DNA of 64,000 nucleotides from Hymenobacter aranciens (GCF_030580865.1 NZ_JAUQSY010000002.1:62001-126000); one strand, 5' to 3'; shown: positions 7,446-20,270, numbered from the stretch's first letter. Notes: generated by a model from the sequence alone, not told the origin. Numbers and translations: made by a program.

Positions 7446-10400
7446 CTACATATTCCGCCGGTACTGCCCGCCGACCTCAAACAACGCATTCGTAATCTGC
7501 CCGAGCGAGCAGTATTTCACCGTTTCCATCAGCTCGGCGAAGAGGTTGCCGTTGGCCACGGCCACTTGCTGGAGCTGCTGGAGGCGCGCCGGGGCTTGGT
7601 CGGTGTTGCGCTGGTGCAGGAGCTGGAGCATCTCGATTTGGTAGAGCTTTTCCTCCTCCGTGGCCCGGATGACTTCGGCCGGCACCACGGTGGGCGAGCC
7701 TTTGGACGAGAGGAAGGTATTCACCCCGATGATGGGGTACTCGCCGGTGTGCTTCAGCATCTCGTAGTGCATGCTTTCCTCTTGGATTTTGCCGCGCTGG
7801 TACATGGTTTCCATGGCCCCGAGCACGCCGCCGCGCTCCGTGATGCGGTCGAATTCGAGTAGCACGACCTCTTCCACCAGGTCGGTCAGCTCCTCGATGA
7901 TGAAGGAGCCTTGCAGCGGGTTTTCGTTTTTGGCCAGGCCCAGCTCGCGGTTGATGATAAGCTGAATGGCCATGGCGCGGCGCACCGATTCCTCGGTGGG
8001 CGTGGTGATGGCCTCGTCGTAGGCGTTGGTGTGCAGTGAGTTGCAGTTGTCGTAGATGGCATACAGCGCCTGCAGCGTGGTGCGGATGTCATTGAAGTCG
8101 ATTTCCTGCGCGTGCAGGCTGCGGCCCGAGGTCTGGATGTGGTACTTCAGCATCTGGCTGCGGGCGTCGGCGCCGTATTTCAGCTTCATGGCCTTGGCCC
8201 AGATGCGGCGCGCCACCCGCCCAATCACGGCGTACTCGGGGTCGATGCCGTTGGAGAAGAAGAAGCTCAGGTTCGGCGCGAAGTCGTTGACGCTCATGCC
8301 GCGACTCACGTAGTATTCCACGAACGTGAAGCCGTTGCTCAACGTCAGGGCCAGTTGGGTGATGGGGTTGGCCCCGGCCTCGGCAATGTGGTAGCCGGAG
8401 ATGGACACGGAATAGAAATTCCGCACCTTTTCGCGGATAAAGTATTCCTGCACGTCGCCCATCAGGCGCAGGGCGAATTCGGTGCTGAAAATGCAGGTGT
8501 TCTGGGCCTGGTCTTCCTTGAGAATATCGGCCTGCACCGTGCCGCGCACCTGCGTCAAGGTCTTGGCCTTGATGGCGGCGTACACGTCGGCCGGCAGCAC
8601 GTCCTCGCCCGTCACGCCGAGCAGGAGCAGGCCAAGGCCGTCGTTGCCGGCGGGTAGCTCGCCCTGGTAGCGGGGGCGGAGCTGGTTTTTGGCGGCGAAA
8701 AGCTGGTCGATTTTGGCGTTGACTTCATCCGTCAGCCCGTGCTCTTGGATGTAGAGCTCGCACTGCTGGTCGATGGCCGCGTTCATGAAAAACGCCGCCA
8801 GCGTGGCGGCCGGGCCGTTTATCGTCATCGACACCGAGGTGCTGGGGTTGGCCAGGTTGAAGCCCGAGTAGAGCTTCTTGGCGTCGTCGAGGCAGGCGAT
8901 GCTCACGCCCGCGTTGCCAATTTTGCCATAGATATCGGGCCGGTGGTCGGGGTCTTCGCCGTAGAGCGTCACCGAGTCGAAGGCCGTGCTTAGGCGCTTG
9001 GCGGGCAGGCCCATGCTCACGTAGTGGAAGCGGCGGTTGGTGCGCTCCGGCCCGCCCTCGCCGGCAAACATGCGCGTGGGGTCCTCGCCCTCGCGCTTGA
9101 AGGGGAACACGCCGGCCGTGTAGGGGAATTCGCCGGGGAAATTCTCCTGCATGGCCCAGCGCAGCCGGTCGCCCCAGCCGGTATAGCGCGGCACGGCTAC
9201 TTTGGGAATGCTGTTGCCCGACAAGGACTTGGTGTGCGTTTGCACCCGGATTTCCTTGCCGCGCACCGCGTACACGTACTCCGGGTTGCGGTAGTTTTGC
9301 AGCGTATTTTCCCAGTTTTCCAGGATGGCCTGGCTGTCAGCGTCAAGGCGGCGGAGCTGGGTCTGCTTGTTTTTGGCGAAGTCTTCCACCAGGCCGTCGC
9401 CGTCTTTTTTCTCGGTGCGGTAGTGCTCTTCGAGCTTGGCAAACGCCCCGGCTACTTCCGCAATCTGGGCTTGCTCGCGCACGCGCTGGTCGTAGGCGCG
9501 GTTGGTTTCGGCAATCTCGGAAAGGTAGCGGGTGCGGTGCGGCGGGATGATGTAAATCTTCTCCGAGTCCTCCGTCGTCGTTTCGAGGTGGGAGGCGAAG
9601 GTGGCACCGGTTTTGGTTTCCAGCATCTTGAGCACCGCCCGGTACAGGCGGTTCATGCCCGGGTCGTTGAACTGCGAGGCGATGGTGCCGAAGACCGGCA
9701 TCTGGTCCGTCGGCGTGTCCCAGAGGCCGTGGTTGCGCTGGTATTGCTTGCGCACGTCGCGCAGGGCGTCGAGGGCGCCGCGCTTGTCGAACTTGTTGAG
9801 GGCGATGACGTCGGCAAAATCGAGCATGTCGATTTTCTCCAGCTGGGTAGCCGCGCCGTACTCGGGTGTCATCACGTAGAGGCTGGCGTCGGAGTGCTCG
9901 ATGATTTCGGTGTCGGACTGACCGATACCGCTGGTTTCGAGAATGATAAGGTCGTAGTTGGCGGCGCGCACCACGTCCACTGCATCCTGCACGTAGCGGC
10001 TCAGGGCGAGGTTGCTCTGGCGCGTGGCCAGGCTGCGCATGTACACCCGCGGGTTGTTGATGGCGTTCATCCGAATCCGGTCGCCGAGCAGCGCGCCGCC
10101 GGTTTTGCGCTTGCTGGGGTCGACGGAGATGATGGCAATGGTTTTGGTTGGGAAGTCCAGCAGGAAGCGGCGAACGAGCTCATCGACCAGCGAGGATTTG
10201 CCCGCGCCGCCCGTGCCGGTGATGCCGAGAATTGGTGCCTGGTGCTTGGTGCTTAGTGCTTGGTTCTGGCTGTTATCGCTCAGTTGAAACTCCTGCACCA
10301 ATTGGCCCTTCACCCGCTCAAACTCCTTGGGGAAGTTCTCCGCCGCCGAAATCAACCGACCGATGCTGCGGGCGTCTTTCTCCTGCACATGGCCGGCTTC

Positions 10401-10865
10401 GCCGTTCAGGTTTTCGCCGGTAGGAAAGTCGCTCTTTTCCAGCAGGTCATTAATCATGCCCTGCAGGCCCATAGCCCGGCCATCATCCGGCGAGTAGATG
10501 CGAGTGATGCCGTAGCCCTGGAGCTCGGCAATCTCGGTGGGTAGAATCACGCCGCCGCCGCCGCCGAAGATTTTGATGTGGCCTGCGCCGCGCTCCTTCA
10601 GCAGGTCGTGCATGTACTTGAAGTACTCGTTGTGCCCGCCCTGGTAGCTGGTAATGGCAATGGCCTGGGCGTCTTCCTGAATGGCGCAATCCACAATTTC
10701 CTGCACCGAGCGGTTGTGGCCGAGGTGAATCACCTCCGCGCCGCTGCTCTGGATGATGCGGCGCATGATGTTGATGGCGGCGTCGTGCCCGTCGAATAAA
10801 GCGGCGGCGGTGACGATGCGAACGTGGTTCTTCGGCTTGTAAGGCTGGGTGGGAGCGGGATGCAT
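7446..10865 (-). CDS. icmF: Fused isobutyryl-CoA mutase (IcmF)
   Basis: A 1139-aa B12-dependent acyl-CoA mutase fused to its G-protein chaperone. It should interconvert isobutyryl-CoA and n-butyryl-CoA by a radical mechanism. Domain order: cobalamin-binding (DGHD at 25-28, [23 protein letters not shown]), MeaB-like GTPase (P-loop GTGGAGKSS about 218-226, NKFDKRGA), then the mutase TIM barrel ([39 protein letters not shown]). The start is the ATG at 10865; longer frames would run through a terminator and a promoter. A 35-nt repeat array encodes residues about 199-211, just before the P-loop. Neighbours give no pathway context. Confidence 0.95.
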   Translation of the reverse strand: MHPAPTQPYKPKNHVRIVTAAALFDGHDAAINIMRRIIQSSGAEVIHLGHNRSVQEIVDCAIQEDAQAIAITSYQGGHNEYFKYMHDLLKERGAGHIKIFGGGGGVILPTEIAELQGYGITRIYSPDDGRAMGLQGMINDLLEKSDFPTGENLNGEAGHVQEKDARSIGRLISAAENFPKEFERVKGQLVQEFQLSDNSQNQALSTKHQAPILGITGTGGAGKSSLVDELVRRFLLDFPTKTIAIISVDPSKRKTGGALLGDRIRMNAINNPRVYMRSLATRQSNLALSRYVQDAVDVVRAANYDLIILETSGIGQSDTEIIEHSDASLYVMTPEYGAATQLEKIDMLDFADVIALNKFDKRGALDALRDVRKQYQRNHGLWDTPTDQMPVFGTIASQFNDPGMNRLYRAVLKMLETKTGATFASHLETTTEDSEKIYIIPPHRTRYLSEIAETNRAYDQRVREQAQIAEVAGAFAKLEEHYRTEKKDGDGLVEDFAKNKQTQLRRLDADSQAILENWENTLQNYRNPEYVYAVRGKEIRVQTHTKSLSGNSIPKVAVPRYTGWGDRLRWAMQENFPGEFPYTAGVFPFKREGEDPTRMFAGEGGPERTNRRFHYVSMGLPAKRLSTAFDSVTLYGEDPDHRPDIYGKIGNAGVSIACLDDAKKLYSGFNLANPSTSVSMTINGPAATLAAFFMNAAIDQQCELYIQEHGLTDEVNAKIDQLFAAKNQLRPRYQGELPAGNDGLGLLLLGVTGEDVLPADVYAAIKAKTLTQVRGTVQADILKEDQAQNTCIFSTEFALRLMGDVQEYFIREKVRNFYSVSISGYHIAEAGANPITQLALTLSNGFTFVEYYVSRGMSVNDFAPNLSFFFSNGIDPEYAVIGRVARRIWAKAMKLKYGADARSQMLKYHIQTSGRSLHAQEIDFNDIRTTLQALYAIYDNCNSLHTNAYDEAITTPTEESVRRAMAIQLIINRELGLAKNENPLQGSFIIEELTDLVEEVVLLEFDRITERGGVLGAMETMYQRGKIQEESMHYEMLKHTGEYPIIGVNTFLSSKGSPTVVPAEVIRATEEEKLYQIEMLQLLHQRNTDQAPARLQQLQQVAVANGNLFAELMETVKYCSLGQITNALFEVGGQYRRNM
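10232..10266. repeat. In-gene array of five 7-nt units (icmF)
   Basis: Five consecutive heptamers of the form TTGGTGC (ttggtgc, ctggtgc, ttggtgc, ttagtgc, ttggttc) make exactly 35 nt inside icmF. They encode the low-complexity linker [11 protein letters not shown] just before the GTPase P-loop. The frame is kept. Confidence 0.8.
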
Positions 10866-10876
10866 AGAACGAATAG

Positions 10877-10895
10877 CGCGGAATTGCATTCCGCG
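10877..10895. repeat. Short palindrome cgcggaat/attccgcg, copy 1
   Basis: An 8-bp perfect dyad with a 3-nt centre lies just upstream of the icmF start codon. The same dyad, with a different centre, recurs at 18926-18946 next to gltA. Confidence 0.65.
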
Positions 10896-10924
10896 ACCGG
10901 AAAACGGGGTGGAAAATGGGAGTA

Positions 10925-10932
10925 CGAAGGTA
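10925..10932 (-). promoter_or_regulatory. -7-like box TACCTTCG for icmF
   Basis: The minus-strand sequence TACCTTCG is identical to the box upstream of lepA at 12021-12028. It lies 60 nt upstream of the chosen icmF ATG and just after the terminator of the preceding gene, which supports the shorter start. Confidence 0.5.
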
Positions 10933-10936
10933 CGAA

Positions 10937-10965
10937 AAAGCCCCGGCGGGGTACGCTGGGGCTTT
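10937..10965 (-). terminator. Terminator hairpin between the 286-aa membrane protein and icmF
   Basis: The arms aaagcccc and ggggcttt, with further GC pairing inside, are followed by a T-rich stretch on the minus strand. It closes the upstream membrane protein gene. Confidence 0.65.
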
Positions 10966-11030
10966 CTATGAAATCGGGCAAACGAAGGCAACTTCTCGAG
11001 CGCCATCAGGCGGACTCAATTAGTAGGGCA

Positions 11031-11891
11031 TTATCCGAATGTAATTGGCGGGCTCAGTGCCATGTACCACACAACCGCTACGATGATTGTCAGGCCAATT
11101 AAACCCCACACGAAATGAGTGGGCTGCGGCTTGCGTACTGTCGATTCAAACAGCTCATTCATGCAGGCTAGTGCGGTAGGAGTCACCAGTAGGCCCATCA
11201 TTAACAAACGTAGGATTTCTTGAATTTCAATGTATGGTATTTTTGCCAGGATGATGATAACCGTGCCTGCGGCCCATGGGATGAAAAGAGTATAGATGAC
11301 CATGCGCTGTCGGCGTTGGTATTTCATCACCGTTTTGGAGTCGTGGGCCTGCAGGAAAGCGGCGGCCATCAGGTAGCCTAGGCCAATTTGCATCAGCCCG
11401 CCCACAAAGGCTAGCAGCACGTTGACTATGTTGCCCAGCTCAAACAGCCAGCTCGGCACATACCAGAAGCCGCTTTGGGTGAAGGTGTCGGCCAGCAGGG
11501 CGCCAAAAAAAGCATTGAAGCCGTGAAAAGCAATCCACAGGGCGAGGAGCTTCACCACACCGCGGCGGGCCCGCAGGTTACGCCAATACACTTGGTACGC
11601 GATGAACCCCACTATCAGGCTAACCAATGGCCCAACGCCGTAGGCCGCGATGACCGCCGTACGCCACCAGTCGCCATCGGCCATCGAATACACAATCCGA
11701 CTGGGGTCCCAGCTGCCGCGCAATGAAAAATGCTGCGAGACAGTCATCTTGGCTATCTGGTGCAGGCCGTAGATGAAATAGTAGGCCAGCACATAAAGCA
11801 CCGTCCCGTTGACGGCTGAAATAAGAAACTTGCGGTTTTCGAGACGTTCGGAATCGGTAGGCGAAGTAACTGGAGTAGCGTCTGAACTCAT
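11031..11891 (-). CDS. Polytopic membrane protein, unknown function
   Basis: A 286-aa integral membrane protein with about six or seven hydrophobic helices (roughly 24-47, 78-103, 115-137, 150-178, 195-217, 227-246, 258-280). It has a short polar, Ser/Thr-rich cytoplasmic N-terminus. It contains two HxxN/HG-type motifs (IAFHGFNAFFGALLADTF) but no complete HExxH zinc site, so a peptidase role is not supported. Base composition is lower in GC than neighbouring housekeeping genes. It lies divergently from lepA, with about 157 nt between the two starts, and is ended by the hairpin at 10937-10965. Confidence 0.7.
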   Translation of the reverse strand: MSSDATPVTSPTDSERLENRKFLISAVNGTVLYVLAYYFIYGLHQIAKMTVSQHFSLRGSWDPSRIVYSMADGDWWRTAVIAAYGVGPLVSLIVGFIAYQVYWRNLRARRGVVKLLALWIAFHGFNAFFGALLADTFTQSGFWYVPSWLFELGNIVNVLLAFVGGLMQIGLGYLMAAAFLQAHDSKTVMKYQRRQRMVIYTLFIPWAAGTVIIILAKIPYIEIQEILRLLMMGLLVTPTALACMNELFESTVRKPQPTHFVWGLIGLTIIVAVVWYMALSPPITFG

Positions 11892-12020
11892 TGGCGGCGC
11901 TGGTCGATGAAGAAACCGGAGATAAAATAAAAGTCAAAACTACGCAGTTGCGGCCATTCCGGCGCTATACTGCTCCGGCCAGCTTTTGGCCAGCTGCTGG
12001 CTTTTGCGCCTCTAAATTCG

Positions 12021-12028
12021 TACCTTCG
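12021..12028 (+). promoter_or_regulatory. -7-like box TACCTTCG for lepA
   Basis: TACCTTCG lies 20 nt upstream of the lepA GTG start and matches the box before icmF. It is one base from the TAnnTTTG consensus. A short leader would result. Confidence 0.5.
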
Positions 12029-12048
12029 CGGACCGAAAAACTGCCCTA

Positions 12049-13836
<1,788 letters not shown>

Positions 13837-13841
13837 TACAT

Positions 13842-13876
13842 AAAAAGGGCGGCCTGCATAGCAGGTCGCCCTTTTT
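13842..13876. terminator. Bidirectional terminator between lepA and the DUF5684-like gene
   Basis: An aaaagggcg/cgcccttt stem with inner cctgc/gcagg pairing is flanked by A and T runs. It can stop lepA and the converging small membrane protein gene. Confidence 0.85.
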
Positions 13877-13895
13877 ATTTGTTGTAAGTTGAAGC

Positions 13896-14288
13896 TTATA
13901 CCATGCTAGGCGCCGGCTGTGACTCCACCGGACCTACGTAGCGAACCTCGTTCGAAAAGCCCCACATTGGGAGAACAATGTAGCCAAAGAACAGCAGCAG
14001 AATAAAATTGCCGACTCCGCCCTTGCCATACGACTTCGCGAAGCTGCTGAGCAGCGTCAAAAGAAAGTAAATGTTGACGATAGGAATGAAAAGCAGGATG
14101 ATTTTCCAGGTTTCCCGCCCTACGATTTCCTGCATCACAATAGTGCTGTAAATGGGAATGATGCTGGCCCAACCGGGTTTGCCGGCTTTCTCAAACAGTT
14201 TCCAGATGCCGGCAATTGTCAGAATGATAAGTGCCAGGTAAATGATGCCAATGATGATGGCAACAAAGCCAAAGGATTGGTTTTCCAT
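13896..14288 (-). CDS. DUF5684-like small membrane protein
   Basis: A 130-aa integral membrane protein with four hydrophobic segments (about 6-30, 40-52, 60-84, 92-110). The sequence WKLFEKAGKPGWASIIPIYSTIVMQEIVGR is the hallmark of the DUF5684/signal-peptidase-like small membrane family, often found singly in Bacteroidota. Function is unknown; there is no catalytic Ser/Lys pair. It converges on lepA across a shared terminator and is divergent from folD. Confidence 0.8.
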   Translation of the reverse strand: MENQSFGFVAIIIGIIYLALIILTIAGIWKLFEKAGKPGWASIIPIYSTIVMQEIVGRETWKIILLFIPIVNIYFLLTLLSSFAKSYGKGGVGNFILLLFFGYIVLPMWGFSNEVRYVGPVESQPAPSMV

Positions 14289-14385
14289 TGTAGGTGTGTT
14301 GGGATAAGGTGATTGGTTGAAGGTTTCGGCAGCAATGTAGCTGGTTTTTTTGAAATACTGATTTTAACAAATTAATTTTTTTGCC

Positions 14386-15300
14386 ATGACCCCGGAAAAC
14401 GTGCTGGTGGAAACCTCCCGCCTCATCGACGGCAAGCAGACCGCCGAAGACATCAAAGTTGAAATTGCTGCCGAAGTAGCGCAGCGCAGGGCCGCCGGCC
14501 ACAAAGTACCGCACCTGGCCGCCATTCTCGTGGGCCACGACGGTGGCTCCGAAACCTACGTTCGCAACAAAGTGCTGGCCTGCGAGCGGGTAGGCTTCGC
14601 CAGCACCCTGCTGCGCTACGAAGACGACATTACCGAGGCCGAGCTGCTGGCCAAAGTAGCCGAGCTGAACGAAGACCCCGAAATCGACGGCTTCATCGTA
14701 CAGCTGCCGCTGCCCAGGCACATCGACCCCGATAAGGTGATTGAGGCCATTCGGCCCGAGAAGGACGTCGATGGCTTCCATCCCATGAATATCGGTCGGA
14801 TGGTGGCCGGCCTGCCGGCGCTGCTGCCCGCTACGCCCTCCGGTATCGTGGAATTATTGGCCCGGCAGGGCATCAAAACCAGCGGCAAGCACTGCGTGGT
14901 AATTGGGCGTTCCAACATCGTGGGCACGCCGGTTAGCATTCTGTTGGCTAAGAATCTGGATACGGCCAACTGCACCGTTACTTTATGTCATTCGCGGACG
15001 CAGAACCTGGCCGATATATGCCGTACGGCCGACATCGTGGTAGCCGCCATCGGCCGCCCCGAGTTCGTGACCGCCGACATGATTAAGCCCGGCGCGGTGG
15101 TCATCGATGTGGGCACTACCCGCGTGGCCGACGCCAGCAAAAAAAGCGGCTTCACGCTGAAGGGGGATGTGAATTTTTCCGAGGTGGCGCCTTTGGCGTC
15201 GCGTATCACGCCGGTGCCGGGCGGAGTGGGCCCAATGACCATTGCGATGCTTTTGTTGAATACTTTGCGGGCCGCCAAGGGCGAAATTCACCCCAAGTAG
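14386..15300 (+). CDS. folD: Bifunctional methylenetetrahydrofolate dehydrogenase/cyclohydrolase (FolD)
   Basis: A 304-aa cytosolic FolD that oxidises 5,10-methylene-THF to methenyl-THF and hydrolyses it to 10-formyl-THF for purine and formyl-Met synthesis. Signature motifs: [16 protein letters not shown] with the catalytic Lys, [25 protein letters not shown], the nucleotide-binding [15 protein letters not shown], and [15 protein letters not shown] near the end. Length and motif order are standard. It lies upstream of queE in the same direction with a 120-nt gap, so the two may be separately transcribed. Confidence 0.97.
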   Translation: MTPENVLVETSRLIDGKQTAEDIKVEIAAEVAQRRAAGHKVPHLAAILVGHDGGSETYVRNKVLACERVGFASTLLRYEDDITEAELLAKVAELNEDPEIDGFIVQLPLPRHIDPDKVIEAIRPEKDVDGFHPMNIGRMVAGLPALLPATPSGIVELLARQGIKTSGKHCVVIGRSNIVGTPVSILLAKNLDTANCTVTLCHSRTQNLADICRTADIVVAAIGRPEFVTADMIKPGAVVIDVGTTRVADASKKSGFTLKGDVNFSEVAPLASRITPVPGGVGPMTIAMLLLNTLRAAKGEIHPK

Positions 15301-15423
15301 GCGAGGGAATTTTTAGCAGTTTTTGGATATTGCGCCTGGCGGCTGTACTTTTAAAGTCCGACCTTGGGAACACCGGGTTCGGAAGCGGGCGTTTGGACTT
15401 TTCCTGTCCTTCGCCCCCGCATT

Positions 15424-16086
15424 ATGAGAGAAGCTGCCCTACCTACGCTCGACGTTTTATCGACAACACCTCCATCACCGGCGGCCCTTGGCTTGCTGCC
15501 GGTGATGGAGCAATTTTATACTATTCAAGGCGAAGGCTTTAATACCGGTCGTGCGGCCTATTTTATTCGTCTGGGTGGCTGCGACGTGGGCTGCCACTGG
15601 TGCGATGTAAAGGAGTCGTGGGACGCCGAAGCGCACCCCCGCCAGTCGATTGACGAGCTCGTGGCGGCCGTGCTCGAACACCCCGGCCGCAACGTGGTAA
15701 TCACCGGCGGTGAGCCGCTGATGCACGATTTGACGGCCCTCACGGCCGCCCTGCAAGCCGCTGGCTGCCAAACCTGGCTCGAAACCTCCGGTGCCCACCC
15801 GCTCAGCGGGAGTTGGGACTGGGTGTGCGTGTCGCCGAAGAAATTCAAGGCGCCGCTGCCGGCCGTGCTGGCGGCGGTTCATGAATTGAAAGTGGTGGTG
15901 TTTAATGAATCGGATTTCGCTTGGGCTGAGGCGCATGCGGCCCAGGTGCCGGCCCACACCCGTCTATATCTGCAGCCGGAATGGAGCCGGGCTGCCCGCG
16001 TGACCCCCGCTATTATCGACTACGTGAAGCAGAACCCGCGCTGGCAGGTGTCGCTGCAGACGCATAAATACCTTGACATCCCGTAG
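15424..16086 (+). CDS. queE: 7-carboxy-7-deazaguanine synthase (QueE)
   Basis: A 220-aa radical SAM enzyme of the queuosine/7-deazapurine pathway, converting 6-carboxytetrahydropterin to CDG. The CxxxCxxC iron-sulfur site is GGCDVGCHWCDVKESW, preceded by FYTIQGEGFNTGRAAYF, a QueE hallmark. VITGGEPLMHD gives the GGE SAM-binding motif and LETSG the next strand. The start is the ATG at 15424; a 20-codon extension upstream has no conserved content. The stop is 10 nt before the PorE-like gene. No other queuosine genes are in the window. Confidence 0.93.
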   Translation: MREAALPTLDVLSTTPPSPAALGLLPVMEQFYTIQGEGFNTGRAAYFIRLGGCDVGCHWCDVKESWDAEAHPRQSIDELVAAVLEHPGRNVVITGGEPLMHDLTALTAALQAAGCQTWLETSGAHPLSGSWDWVCVSPKKFKAPLPAVLAAVHELKVVVFNESDFAWAEAHAAQVPAHTRLYLQPEWSRAARVTPAIIDYVKQNPRWQVSLQTHKYLDIP

Positions 16087-16095
16087 CTTTCGGCC

Positions 16096-18069
16096 ATGCT
16101 CCGTTTTGTAGTTCGTCGCGCGGGTCGCTGGGGAGGGTTATTTGTTCTGTTATTCGCGCTCACGCTGCCAGTAATCGGCCAGCCCGGCCGGCTGGTGCTC
16201 AACAATACCAAAGCCCAAAGCTTGTACGATAAGGCGCAGCAATACGCCAAAGCCCGCGACTTCAACAAAGCGCTGGAAACGCTTGCGCAGCTGAACCAGA
16301 AGTTTCCTTCCATCGGCGAAGCCTTCATCATGAGGGGCTCACTGCTGAAGGCTATGGGCGACAACCGTGCTGCTTTAACGGCCTACCGCGAGGGCCTGAG
16401 CAAAGTCCACATCGACTCCAGCCGCGCCAACGATTTACAATTGTTGGGCGACCTGGCTTTGAGCTACGGCGAGTACCAGACCGCCGCCGACGCCTACCGC
16501 CAGCTGCTGAAAGTGGCGCCCAAAACGATGCGCAACCTAGCCAGGTCGGAGCGGCAGCTACGCACCTGCGAGTTTGCCATTGAAGCCATGCGCCACCCTA
16601 CCGGCGAGGCCCCTACGCGGCTGCCCTCGCCGCTCAATGCGTTCAAATTTCAGTATTTCCCGGCCCTGACGGCCGACAACCGCTTTCTGCTCTTCACCGG
16701 CCGGCCCTCGGCCAACAGCGGCGAAGACCTGTACGTGAGCAAACAGAGTAAAGACGGCGTGGCCAGCGAGCCCGTGCCAGTGTCGGCAGTCATCAACTCT
16801 TCCTACAACGAAGGCGCAGGCACCATCTCCGGCGACGGCAAAACGCTGGTATTCGCCTCCTGCGACCGGCCCCACGCCATCGGTAACTGCGATTTGTATA
16901 TCTCGCGCCGCACCGGTAACAACTGGAGCCGCCCCGAAAACCTGGGCTCCAACGTCAATTCCGTGGAATGGGACTCGCAGCCCTCGCTCTCGGCCGACGG
17001 CCGGACACTCTACTTCACCTCGACGCGGCGCGGCGGCCAAGGCCTCGAGGATTTGTACGTGAGCACCATGCGCGACGATGGCACCTGGAGCGCGGCCCAG
17101 AACCTAGGAACGCCCATCAACACGCCTGGCAAGGACATGGCGCCCTTTATCCACGCCAGCGGTACCACACTTTACTACGTCACCGATGGGCTCATTGGCA
17201 TGGGCGGGCTCGATGTGTTCCGTAGCGAGCGCAGCCCCGTGAATGGGCAGTGGAGCGAGCCACGCAATCTCGGCTACCCGCTCAATACGTTTGAGAACGA
17301 GGCTTCTCTGTTCATTACTTCGGATAACCAGCGCGGTTTCTGTTCCCGCTCGCGGGCCTCGCAGGAGCCCACGGGCGGCTTCAAGCTGATGCGCGAGAAG
17401 CCAGTGGAGTTGTTCGGCTTTGAGGTGCCCAACCCGGTGAAGGCCCGCGAAACCAGCACCTACACGCAGGGCCGCGTGTTCGATGCCATTACCAAGAAGC
17501 CCTTGCGGGCCGATGTGAAGCTCTATGATGTTGATACCGATGCGCTAATTCAGTTTGTGACCTCCGACCCGGAGGATGGCGACTACACCATCGTGCTCAA
17601 TGAAGGGCACCACTACGCCATGTATGCCTCGGCCGATAAGTACCTGCTCAAGAGCCTTAGCTTCGACTACTCCGACCAGCATACCTTCAATCCGCTTATG
17701 CTCGACATTTACCTGGAGCCAGTGCGGGCGGGTCGGAGCGTGGTGCTGAATAATCTGTTCTTCGATACTAACAAGTATGACCTCAAGCCGCAGTCCCGCA
17801 CGGAGTTGAATCGACTTATTGAGTTCATGCGGCAATACAAGGAGGTGCAAATCGAAGTGTCGGGCTACACTGACAATGTGGGCACGCCGGAGTCTAATAT
17901 GCTGCTTTCGCAGCGCCGGGCCCAGTCGGTGATGGATTACCTGGTGAGCCATGGCTTGCCAGCCAGCCGCCTGCGCTCGAAGGGCTATGGCGAGAAAAAC
18001 CCGCTGGCTCCGAACGACACCGAAATCCACCGTCGGCAGAACCGTCGCATCGAGTTGCACATCCTCTAG
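16096..18069 (+). CDS. PorE-like TPR/beta-propeller/OmpA-domain protein
   Basis: A 657-aa envelope protein with a signal peptide (hydrophobic 13-28). Then come TPR-like helices (about 38-150), a WD40-like PD40 propeller (about 175-420, repeated DGKTLVFAS/DGRTLYFTS motifs), a carboxypeptidase-regulatory-like fold (TQGRVFDAITKKPLRADVKL, about 455-545) and an OmpA peptidoglycan-binding domain (GYTDNVGTPESN, LSQRRAQSVMDYL, RRQNRRIELHIL). This is the domain order described for PorE of the type IX secretion system. It therefore probably tethers secretion machinery to peptidoglycan. Related OmpA/PD40 proteins exist with other roles, so the exact ortholog is unconfirmed. Confidence 0.8.
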   Translation: MLRFVVRRAGRWGGLFVLLFALTLPVIGQPGRLVLNNTKAQSLYDKAQQYAKARDFNKALETLAQLNQKFPSIGEAFIMRGSLLKAMGDNRAALTAYREGLSKVHIDSSRANDLQLLGDLALSYGEYQTAADAYRQLLKVAPKTMRNLARSERQLRTCEFAIEAMRHPTGEAPTRLPSPLNAFKFQYFPALTADNRFLLFTGRPSANSGEDLYVSKQSKDGVASEPVPVSAVINSSYNEGAGTISGDGKTLVFASCDRPHAIGNCDLYISRRTGNNWSRPENLGSNVNSVEWDSQPSLSADGRTLYFTSTRRGGQGLEDLYVSTMRDDGTWSAAQNLGTPINTPGKDMAPFIHASGTTLYYVTDGLIGMGGLDVFRSERSPVNGQWSEPRNLGYPLNTFENEASLFITSDNQRGFCSRSRASQEPTGGFKLMREKPVELFGFEVPNPVKARETSTYTQGRVFDAITKKPLRADVKLYDVDTDALIQFVTSDPEDGDYTIVLNEGHHYAMYASADKYLLKSLSFDYSDQHTFNPLMLDIYLEPVRAGRSVVLNNLFFDTNKYDLKPQSRTELNRLIEFMRQYKEVQIEVSGYTDNVGTPESNMLLSQRRAQSVMDYLVSHGLPASRLRSKGYGEKNPLAPNDTEIHRRQNRRIELHIL

Positions 18070-18250
18070 CATTTCTGGTTTTCGCGGATTAGACCGGTTT
18101 TGGCGGTGATTACAGGGATTTGGAATGCTTTGGGAGCGCTGCCAAACCACAAATGCGCCAGCTCATTTTAGGACTTCTCCGGCGCAGTTTACTTAAAGTA
18201 AGGCTTTAGAGAAGTGAAAATTTAATAGGATTCAGCCGGAAAAATGTATG

Positions 18251-18277
18251 GTTCGCCTAATGGCGGACTTTTTTTTT
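18251..18277 (+). terminator. Stem-loop followed by nine T
   Basis: The stem gttcgcc/ggcggac (one G-T wobble) with a 4-nt loop leads into a run of nine T. It is about 180 nt after the PorE-like stop, so it may end that transcript or an unrecognised short RNA. Confidence 0.6.
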
Positions 18278-18404
18278 GCTTTGACACAGACTTTTTCACG
18301 AGCCGACATAATCTCGAATATGAGATGTTTATAGTGATTTAGAAAAAGTGTTCAACTAAAAAAGTGCCAGAAAAAATTTATTTTATTCAAACGCAGAGTG
18401 TGCG

Positions 18405-18412
18405 TATGTTTG
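18405..18412 (+). promoter_or_regulatory. -7 promoter box TATGTTTG
   Basis: An exact TAnnTTTG match 66 nt upstream of the ATG at 18479, in an AT-rich stretch. It probably drives the 124-aa exported protein. Confidence 0.5.
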
Positions 18413-18478
18413 AAATGGCCAAGCGGAACCGCCGCAGCCTGAATTTGCACTTTTTCACTTTCACCACTTTTTCAGCCC

Positions 18479-18853
18479 ATGAAAAGCATAGTTTTGGCGA
18501 CCTGCCTTGCGGCAGGCGTCAGCGGCACTCCGGTGGCCGCTGCTGGTCCCGGCGACCGTTACTACACCCCCCAGATGGTGGCGCGTGCCACCACGCTCAC
18601 GCGGGCGCTGGCCCAGCGCATCCACTTCAACGAAGGCCAGTACCTAGCCGTGAAGCAGCTGCATCTGGACATGCTCACCGAGCGCCGCGACCTCGAAATC
18701 CTGCTTAACGGCGCCAGCGACGAGGAGCGCGACACGCAGCTCGCCGTAGCCCAGCGCCGCTACGAGGATGCCCTGACGCAGCTGATGCAGCCCGAGCAAC
18801 TGGTGGCCTACCAGGAGCTGCGCTCCAACTTCACGGCGCACCGCATTAAGTAG
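18479..18853 (+). CDS. Small exported helical protein, unknown function
   Basis: A 124-aa protein with a signal peptide (MKSIVLATCLAAGVSG, cleavage near VAAAG). The mature part is highly charged and helical (TLTRALAQRIHFNEGQYLAVKQLHLDML, ERDTQLAVAQRRYEDALTQLMQPEQLVAYQELR). The LTPEQ/LMQPEQ-like element and helical layout recall Spy/CpxP-type periplasmic proteins, but this is only a resemblance. A second protein of similar plan lies at 32350-32784. It has its own promoter box and is followed by a strong terminator, so it is monocistronic. Confidence 0.7.
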   Translation: MKSIVLATCLAAGVSGTPVAAAGPGDRYYTPQMVARATTLTRALAQRIHFNEGQYLAVKQLHLDMLTERRDLEILLNGASDEERDTQLAVAQRRYEDALTQLMQPEQLVAYQELRSNFTAHRIK

Positions 18854-18884
18854 GGGAGTGGTTTAGCTACAAACCCTTGGACGC

Positions 18885-18915
18885 AAAAAAGCCCGCTCAG
18901 TGAGCGGGCTTTTTT
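18885..18915. terminator. Bidirectional terminator between the 124-aa gene and gltA
   Basis: Stem gcccgctca/tgagcgggc flanked by A6 and T6 runs. It can serve both converging genes. Confidence 0.9.
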
Positions 18916-18925
18916 GTTGGTGCAG

Positions 18926-18946
18926 GCGCGGAATGAAATTCCGCGC
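18926..18946. repeat. Short palindrome gcggaat/attccgc, copy 2
   Basis: The dyad gcgcggaat/attccgcgc has a 3-nt centre and lies between the terminator and the gltA stop. It shares its arms with the dyad at 10877-10895. Confidence 0.65.
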
Positions 18947-18951
18947 TACGG

Positions 18952-20241
<1,290 letters not shown>

Positions 20242-20270
20242 GAGCGAGAGGGTGGAAGTTGTATTTGGCG

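Larger units (their letters stand above)
18070..18478. other. Gene-free 409-nt region upstream of the 124-aa exported protein
   Basis: No credible ORF was seen on either strand. The region is AT-richer than its flanks and holds a stem-loop plus T tract at 18251-18277 and a -7 box at 18405-18412. Confidence 0.6.

Noticed and set aside
7381..11000. Cobalamin riboswitch near icmF
   Set aside because: No B12-box-like sequence or suitable leader was seen upstream of the gene.
10866..11006. Longer N-terminus for IcmF
   Set aside because: It would be translated through a terminator hairpin and a -7-like box; the B12 domain starts normally from the ATG at 10865.
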